Assembly: GCF_946886895.1 (NCBI RefSeq)
Contig: NZ_CAMPJO010000002.1
Span: 248,001-312,000, forward strand
Length of the DNA: 64,000 bases
Source: an uncultured Marinobacter sp.
Lineage (GTDB): Bacteria > Pseudomonadota > Gammaproteobacteria > Pseudomonadales > Oleiphilaceae
Direction: 5' to 3'
Shown here piece after piece: positions 59,314-64,000 of this stretch (the first letter of the stretch is position 1; every line of letters starts with the position of its first letter). The translations under genes were made by a program, and so were the position numbers. The notes below the pieces were generated by a model. The model saw only the letters and a list, made by a program, of their open reading frames with translations. It searched no databases and was not told the origin of the DNA.

Positions 59314-60021
59314 ATGACAATGAAACTTTATTCAGGCGGGAGGCAGGCGGTGGCAGGAATTTCCCAGGGCCCGGGGCACCACGGCGACCCGTGCCCGGTG
59401 TGTGAGCGGGGGGTGCCGGCCCGGTTCTGTTCGCTGGGGGAGCGCCGTTACCTGCGTTGCCCGGTTTGCGAGGCGACCCTGCTGCACCCGGCCTGCCGGC
59501 TGCCCCCGGAAGACGAGCGGGCCGTTTACGAACTGCACGACAATCAGCCCGATGATCCGGGTTACCGGTCGTTTCTGGCCAGGCTCACGGAACCACTCAC
59601 GGCCCGGCTCCCGGTCGGTGCCCATGGGCTTGATTTCGGATGTGGCCCGGGGCCGGCACTGGCCCGGATGATGGAAGAGGCGGGCATGGCAATGTGCCTG
59701 TACGATCCGTTTTTCTATCCCTCGGAATCCGCCCTTTCGGCGTCCTATGATTTCGTTACCTGCACGGAAGTGATCGAGCACCTTTACCACCCGGCCAGCG
59801 TATTTCGCCAGTTGAGTGCACTGCTCAAGCCCGGTGGCTGGCTGGGTGTGATGACCTGTTTCCAGACCGACGACGCGCGCTTCGAGCACTGGCATTACAG
59901 GCGGGATCCGACCCACGTGGTGTTTTATCGGGAAGCGACTCTGGCCTACATTGCCAACCGGCTTGGCTGGTCATTGGAGGTGCCCAGAAAGGATGTCGCG
60001 TTGTTCCGCAAGGGCGGTTAG
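59314..60021 (+). CDS. Class I SAM methyltransferase with zinc-finger-like N-terminus
   Basis: A 235-residue protein. A cysteine-rich N-terminus (CPVC at 27-30 and CPVC at 49-52) precedes a Rossmann methyltransferase domain with GLDFGCGPGPAL (106-116), YDFVTCTEVIEHLYHP and LKPGGWLGVMTCFQ. It belongs to the Methyltransf_23-type group; the substrate is unknown. The ATG at 59314 or 59320 may be the start. The end overlaps the convergent peptidase gene by 4 bp. Confidence 0.88.
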   Translation: MTMKLYSGGRQAVAGISQGPGHHGDPCPVCERGVPARFCSLGERRYLRCPVCEATLLHPACRLPPEDERAVYELHDNQPDDPGYRSFLARLTEPLTARLPVGAHGLDFGCGPGPALARMMEEAGMAMCLYDPFFYPSESALSASYDFVTCTEVIEHLYHPASVFRQLSALLKPGGWLGVMTCFQTDDARFEHWHYRRDPTHVVFYREATLAYIANRLGWSLEVPRKDVALFRKGG

Positions 60022-61016
60022 CGCGAGGTGGGGCAGTCGGGTAATGACGGGCAGGCGGCCTGGGAGCCGGTGCCTGTGGCACTGAAGGTCCCGGGTTCGC
60101 CGAAACGTTCCGGTGCCAGACCGGCGGCACACTGGGCTGCGCGCCTGGCAGCGGACGGGCAGGACTGCTTTTCAAGGGCGTACGCCAGGTTGTTCCAGCC
60201 GTCAGCAAAGGCGGGGAAGCGGGTAACCACACGCTGGAAGTGAGCCGTGGCCTGTGACCACTGACCCTTTTGCCAGGCCAGGTTGCCCTGGGCCATTACG
60301 GCCGCGGGCTGGTCGGGCCATTGCTGCTCTGCCGTGATATAGGCCTGGCGGGCTGCCGTGGTTCGCCCCGTTGTTTCGAGATCGTAGGCAGCTTTGAGGA
60401 AAGCCAGCGGTTGCGCGGTTGCCGGCACCGTATCCGGGGGTAGCATGACCACCGCCCAGTTGTCGGCCCGGGCCCAGGTGTTGTGAAACACTTTCTGGCT
60501 GATGGCTTCCTGCTCACGCGTGTCCGTGTGCAGGATCAGGTCACGCGCCTGCGCGTCGTAGCCGATGACCACCGCAAAGTGCCACTGCGGCCACCAGTCG
60601 AGCCCCAGATTCTGCATGACCAGCACCGGGTGGCCGGCGGACACTTCTCGCAACAGGCTAGCCAGTGTGCCGTCCAGGGGATAGACCAGCATGCCGTGGG
60701 CGCGGCCGGCGGCCACCATCTCCACCTGCAGCGACCCTTCCCGCCCCGGGATGTACACCAGTTCCCTGAGGATGTCGGGATGGGTGTGGAGCCCCTGGCT
60801 GTTCAGCATCATGGCCAGGGAGGCCGGGCCGCACTGATACTTTTCCTGCGGGTAGAAGGGCACGTCTTCCAGAACCACGTGTTCCGGTACTGACTGGGTG
60901 CCGGCGTCCGGTGTGGGCCATCCGGGGCTGGTGGCACACCCCGCAAGCAGGGCGGCCAGGCACAACAAGGCCGCACAGCCAGTACTTGCAGAGCGAGAAG
61001 AGCGGGGTAGTGCCAT
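60018..61016 (-). CDS. PA2778-like C39-type cysteine peptidase with TPR tail
   Basis: A 332-residue lipoprotein (lipobox LAGC, Cys27) with a C39-like papain-fold domain: YQCGPASLAMML carries the catalytic Cys62, and WWPQWHFAVVIGYD carries the His near 146. The TPR-like C-terminal half (about 205-300) contains AKVAYDLETTGRTTAARQAY-type helices. It matches the P. aeruginosa PA2778 family, whose role is unknown. The PA2779-like gene lies 12 bp upstream on the same strand and is the usual partner. Confidence 0.88.
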   Translation of the reverse strand: MALPRSSRSASTGCAALLCLAALLAGCATSPGWPTPDAGTQSVPEHVVLEDVPFYPQEKYQCGPASLAMMLNSQGLHTHPDILRELVYIPGREGSLQVEMVAAGRAHGMLVYPLDGTLASLLREVSAGHPVLVMQNLGLDWWPQWHFAVVIGYDAQARDLILHTDTREQEAISQKVFHNTWARADNWAVVMLPPDTVPATAQPLAFLKAAYDLETTGRTTAARQAYITAEQQWPDQPAAVMAQGNLAWQKGQWSQATAHFQRVVTRFPAFADGWNNLAYALEKQSCPSAARRAAQCAAGLAPERFGEPGTFSATGTGSQAACPSLPDCPTSR

Positions 61017-61028
61017 TATTCCGTGGCG

Positions 61029-61430
61029 CTACCGGATGCAGTTCACGAACGGGAAGACATTCGTTGCACAGAGCATGTCAGTGATGATGAACACCAACAA
61101 GAACAGGACAATGATACCGACCACATCCTGACCGGCGGGTGCCTCAGCCAGTTGCTGTTCGAAGTCCGCAAGCTCTGCGGGGGTCAGGTTCTGGATGCGC
61201 TCTTTGACCTGATCTTCGCTGACGCCGAGGTCGGCAAGTTTGTCTTTCACCTGCTGTTGCTCAAGCATGCTCAGCAACTGCTGTCGATCCAGCTGAACCT
61301 GTTGCTCGCCGATGATCTCGCCAGTGCCGACCATGCCTGCGGTGGCAGTGGTAGACCACACGGAACCGACCGCAAGAAGGATGGCCATGACGGTGGAAAG
61401 GATTCTCAGATGCTCTCTTATACCGGACAT
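61029..61430 (-). CDS. PA2779-like protein (DUF6627)
   Basis: A 133-residue protein of the PA2779 family. A signal-like segment (about 10-30), a Gln/Glu-rich helical middle (GEQQVQLDRQQLLSMLEQQQVKDKLADLGVSEDQVKERIQNLTPAELADFEQQLAEAPAG) and a C-terminal membrane helix (about 103-122) are visible. The ATG at 61430 has AGGAG upstream. It is paired with the PA2778-like peptidase gene. It may be the substrate or membrane partner of that peptidase (inference from conserved pairing). Confidence 0.85.
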   Translation of the reverse strand: MSGIREHLRILSTVMAILLAVGSVWSTTATAGMVGTGEIIGEQQVQLDRQQLLSMLEQQQVKDKLADLGVSEDQVKERIQNLTPAELADFEQQLAEAPAGQDVVGIIVLFLLVFIITDMLCATNVFPFVNCIR

Positions 61431-61621
61431 TTCAGGCTCCTGTTCGTTGTCGTTTTTGAAACTTCCCAACACGTTATCCAATCGTGTCTCTCAGACCTCA
61501 CGATAGAATAGGGCGTTGTGTTCCGACAAGATACCAAACTTTCATGGTGCGAGGGGCCCAGCGCTGTGAAGGCCTTCGGTTATCCGTGACCCTGCTCGCA
61601 GGTACACAAACCCTTACAAAA

Positions 61622-61693
61622 AACACCCCTGCTGCTATATCGCCAATCCCGGGGTGTTCCTAAACTTGTCAGATCAATCATTTACATTGTAAA
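61622..61693. promoter_or_regulatory. Terminator-like hairpin and palindrome upstream of the Ser/Thr kinase gene
   Basis: AACACCCC (61622-61629) pairs with GGGGTGTT (61651-61658) around a 21-nt loop. A T-tract on the minus side fits a minus-strand terminator, although no minus-strand gene lies to the right. Next to the kinase start, TTTACATTGTAAA (61681-61693) is a 6+1+6 palindrome six bases before the GTG. Both sit in the 61431-61698 gap, which otherwise contains only promoters for the divergent PA2779-like gene and the kinase gene. Confidence 0.45.
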
Positions 61694-61698
61694 CGCCC

Positions 61699-63348
61699 GT
61701 GACCCTCATAGCGTCCGTTTTTTCACGATTGTTCAGTCTCCGACTCTTGCTGGTGGCCTTTGCCGCGCTGCTTGCCGTGGCCGGTGATCAGATTGCGATT
61801 CTGAGTTGGGCCGATCGTATGTTGTTCAGTGTTCTGGGCGCGCCAGAGTCGGTTGGCTATGGGCAACCGCCGGGTCCGGAGGCAATCGCTGCCGCGCTGG
61901 AGGCACGGGGGCTGGCGGAGCCCATGTGGTCGGCGCTCGCCATTCATTCCGGACTGATGGTCGCGGTGCTGTATCTGGTCATTGCAATTCCCCGTATGGG
62001 GGCGGCGACGGCGTTGCCGGTGACGCTCCTTTTGGGTGGTTCCCTGGTGGTGCTCCAGGCCGCGTTGATGTTTTACCGGAATGTCTGGGTGCCCATGGGG
62101 GAGGTTATTACCCTGCTGGTGATCGGTTATGGAGTGATGCTGTTCTGGTTGCAGCCCAACCGACGGATCCTGGCTCTCAGCCGAAACGTCCGGGAATCCC
62201 GGCTGAGGCTGGCCAGGCTGCTGCTTCAGCAGGGCCAGGCCGACGATGCCCTGGACGCCCTGAAAGACTGCCCGATGGATGACTCACTGATCGAACTTCA
62301 GTATGACATTGCGATTCAGCAGGAGCGCAAACGCCAGTACGACAAGGCGGTTGTCGCCTATCAGGGCATCCGGGCCAACCGCAGGAATTTCCGGGACGTT
62401 AACGACCGGCTGGCGGCCCTGGAAAAGCTGGCGATGGACGTAACCGTGAGGAGTGGTGGCGGGTTCGACAGCACCCGCACCCTGCTGATGCCCGAGCCAT
62501 CCGTGAGTCGCCCCACTTTGGGCCGGTATGAGATTGAGCGTGAGATCGGGCGGGGTGCCATGGGGGTAGTGTATCTCGGCAAGGATCCGAAAATTGCCCG
62601 GACTGTCGCCATCAAGACATTGAGCTACCAGGCATTTGAACCCGGCGAGTTGCAGGATCTCAAGGGTCGGTTTTTCCGCGAGGCAGAGGCGGCGGGCCGG
62701 CTGAACCACCCCGCCATTGTCACCGTCTATGATGTGGGTGAGGAGGCGGACCTTGCCTATATTGCCATGGATTACGCCAAAGGCCGGCCGCTCAGCGAGT
62801 TCGGCCGCTCGGGACGCCTGCTGCCACTGGCCACCGTGCTTGATATCATTGCCCGGGTGGCGGATGCCCTGGCCTATGCCCATGGCCAGAAAATCGTCCA
62901 CCGGGACATCAAGCCGGGGAATATCATCTTTAACCCGGACGACGGCGGCATCCGGATAACCGATTTCGGCATCGCCAAGATCACCGACGATTCCCGCACC
63001 CGCACGGGCAGCGTTATGGGCAGCCCGCTGTATATGTCGCCGGAACAGCTGAAGGGGCAGACGGTAACCGGGGCGTCGGATATATACAGCCTGGGCGTCA
63101 CCCTGTACAAACTGGTCAGTGGGGAAACGCCGTTCCAGGGCGAGACCCTGGCCAATCTCACCTACCAGATTCTGAACAAGCGGCCCCGGAGTGTGCGGGA
63201 GTTCAACGCTGACCTGCCCAATGGCGTCGTTCGCCTGATCAACAAGGCCATCCAGCGGGAGCCTGACAAACGGTTCGCCAACGCCGCGACCATGGCTGAG
63301 GCCGTACGCAGGCTGGCAGCCCGCGAGGCGCGGGAGGAGGTGTCCTGA
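61699..63348 (+). CDS. Membrane-anchored Ser/Thr protein kinase (Hanks type)
   Basis: A 549-residue kinase with an N-terminal membrane module of about four helices (about 10-150), a helical linker with TPR-like character (LRLARLLLQQGQADDALDALKD, about 170-245) and a kinase domain at about 275-545. The domain contains the glycine loop IGRGAMGVVYLG, the Lys in VAIKTL, HRDIKPGN (401-408), DFG (422-424) and MSPEQLKGQTVTGASDIYSLG. The active-site residues are complete. The GTG at 61699 lacks a clear ribosome site, so the start is uncertain. The stop overlaps the phosphatase start (TGATG), coupling the two. Confidence 0.9.
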   Translation: MTLIASVFSRLFSLRLLLVAFAALLAVAGDQIAILSWADRMLFSVLGAPESVGYGQPPGPEAIAAALEARGLAEPMWSALAIHSGLMVAVLYLVIAIPRMGAATALPVTLLLGGSLVVLQAALMFYRNVWVPMGEVITLLVIGYGVMLFWLQPNRRILALSRNVRESRLRLARLLLQQGQADDALDALKDCPMDDSLIELQYDIAIQQERKRQYDKAVVAYQGIRANRRNFRDVNDRLAALEKLAMDVTVRSGGGFDSTRTLLMPEPSVSRPTLGRYEIEREIGRGAMGVVYLGKDPKIARTVAIKTLSYQAFEPGELQDLKGRFFREAEAAGRLNHPAIVTVYDVGEEADLAYIAMDYAKGRPLSEFGRSGRLLPLATVLDIIARVADALAYAHGQKIVHRDIKPGNIIFNPDDGGIRITDFGIAKITDDSRTRTGSVMGSPLYMSPEQLKGQTVTGASDIYSLGVTLYKLVSGETPFQGETLANLTYQILNKRPRSVREFNADLPNGVVRLINKAIQREPDKRFANAATMAEAVRRLAAREAREEVS

Positions 63349-64000
63349 TGGGCTATCGGATAGCGGGCGAAAGCGATCCCGGAGCCGTACGCGACAGTAA
63401 CCAGGATACGATCTTCTGGCACGTCAGTGACGATGGCGGGCAGGCTTTGCTGGTGGTTGCCGACGGCATGGGTGGGTACCAGGGGGGCGAAATTGCCAGC
63501 CAATTGGCGGTTGAGGCGGTGCGAGAGGCGCTGATACCAGCTCTGGAGGCAGCCGCTCCGCCGGCGCCCGAGGCCGTGCGTGAACAACTGGACACGGCGT
63601 TTGTTCTGGCCAATGAGCGGATACAGACACGGCGTGCAGAAGAGGTCCAACTGGAAAAAATGGGCACGACGCTGGTGGTGGCCTGGCTCATCAACCACCG
63701 GGCACACATTGCCCACATCGGGGATTCCCGCTGCTACCGGATCCGACAGGACGAGCCGGTGTGCCTGACCAGGGACGACACGGTGGTTCAGAACATGCTT
63801 GACGACGGCAGCATTACCGAGGCGGACGCCCCCCATGTGCCTTTTCGCAACGTTCTGACCCGGGCGGTGGGCGCCATGGACCAGGCGATTCCGGGTTACC
63901 GTTGTGATGACCTGGCCGAGGGGGACTGTCTATTGCTCTGTTCCGATGGTTTGACCAACGCTGTGTCGGATTCCGGATGGCCGGCGCTGATTTCGGCAGC
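63348..64000 (+). CDS. PP2C-family Ser/Thr phosphatase (truncated by the window edge)
   Basis: The ATG at 63348 overlaps the kinase stop. The frame is open to the window end (about 217 codons). PP2C metal and catalytic motifs are visible: VRDSNQD (14-20), VADGMGG (37-43), LEKMGTTLVVAWL, AHIGDSRCYR, LTRDDTVVQNML, LTRAVGA and CSDGLTNAV. It probably reverses the action of the preceding kinase. It is the stand-alone cytoplasmic type, and the last part of the protein is missing. Confidence 0.92.
   Translation, partial: MGYRIAGESDPGAVRDSNQDTIFWHVSDDGGQALLVVADGMGGYQGGEIASQLAVEAVREALIPALEAAAPPAPEAVREQLDTAFVLANERIQTRRAEEVQLEKMGTTLVVAWLINHRAHIAHIGDSRCYRIRQDEPVCLTRDDTVVQNMLDDGSITEADAPHVPFRNVLTRAVGAMDQAIPGYRCDDLAEGDCLLLCSDGLTNAVSDSGWPALISA

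Noticed and set aside
1..64000. tRNA, rRNA, CRISPR arrays, insertion sequences and phage genes
   Set aside because: I looked for cloverleaf-like tRNA motifs (GTTCGAATC-type T-loops), spaced direct repeats and transposase domains on both strands and found none that I could support by eye.

Overview
The window looks like a chromosomal stretch from a marine, moderately GC-rich gammaproteobacterium, most probably Marinobacter or a close relative. This is inference. It rests on the gene set: acs beside an ErdR/CrbR-type regulator, an argP-argO pair, ydbH-ynbE-ydbL, PA2778/PA2779-type proteins, a DUF6160 protein, a fused indolepyruvate:ferredoxin oxidoreductase and Fur-boxed iron uptake genes. Genes are dense and on both strands. 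I saw no rRNA, tRNA, CRISPR, prophage or transposase gene.

Layout. 1-9.8 kb: acetate activation (acs plus response regulator), a 2-hydroxyacid dehydrogenase, an aminotransferase, two small proteins, a tartrate/isopropylmalate-type dehydrogenase, an EAL phosphodiesterase and a LysR regulator. 9.9-14.9 kb: an acyl-CoA catabolic cluster (acyl-CoA dehydrogenase, SDR, APH-type kinase, histidine phosphatase, SDR) that resembles the split parts of ACAD10/11 or the Lva pathway. 14.9-20.5 kb: lipoprotein, DUF2798, PBP4-type peptidase, aldo/keto reductase, GFA protein, sugar dehydrogenase. 20.6-26.5 kb: a Fur-boxed iron island with a 36-residue membrane protein, the overlapping genes fhuC-fhuD-fhuB (minus strand) and an ABC exporter. 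26.5-34.4 kb: a secreted OB-fold repeat protein, a CANT1-type apyrase, YaiI, copper chaperone, glycosyltransferase 25, MtfA, a GGDEF protein and a RIO kinase. 34.5-42.7 kb: the 1172-residue indolepyruvate oxidoreductase with a divergent Lrp regulator, a cold-shock protein, a Fur-boxed TonB receptor and a PAS-GGDEF protein. 42.8-50.4 kb: crotonase, CPBP protease, argP/argO, NlpC/P60 lipoprotein, arfB, a lipase-like hydrolase, ohrR-ohr, then a decayed locus. 50.4-55.1 kb: ydbH-ynbE-ydbL, rluF and fetAB. 55.2-61.4 kb: two secreted proteins (DUF6160 and DUF6801/choice-of-anchor D), an AraC regulator, a methyltransferase and a PA2778/PA2779-like pair. 61.7-64 kb: a membrane Ser/Thr kinase coupled to a PP2C phosphatase that runs off the window.

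The most unusual signal is a family of three large palindromic elements (11170-11274, 11345-11457, 28975-29084). Each has a 24-30 bp stem whose outer part is unrelated to the others yet (almost) perfectly self-complementary. The stem encloses a head of about 55 nt that is conserved in all three. One copy lies between two divergent genes, so these are not simply terminators.

The genes suggest a versatile heterotroph that uses acetate, acyl-CoAs and amino-acid-derived keto acids. It takes up siderophore iron under Fur, defends against organic peroxides and metals, and carries three cyclic-di-GMP enzymes.
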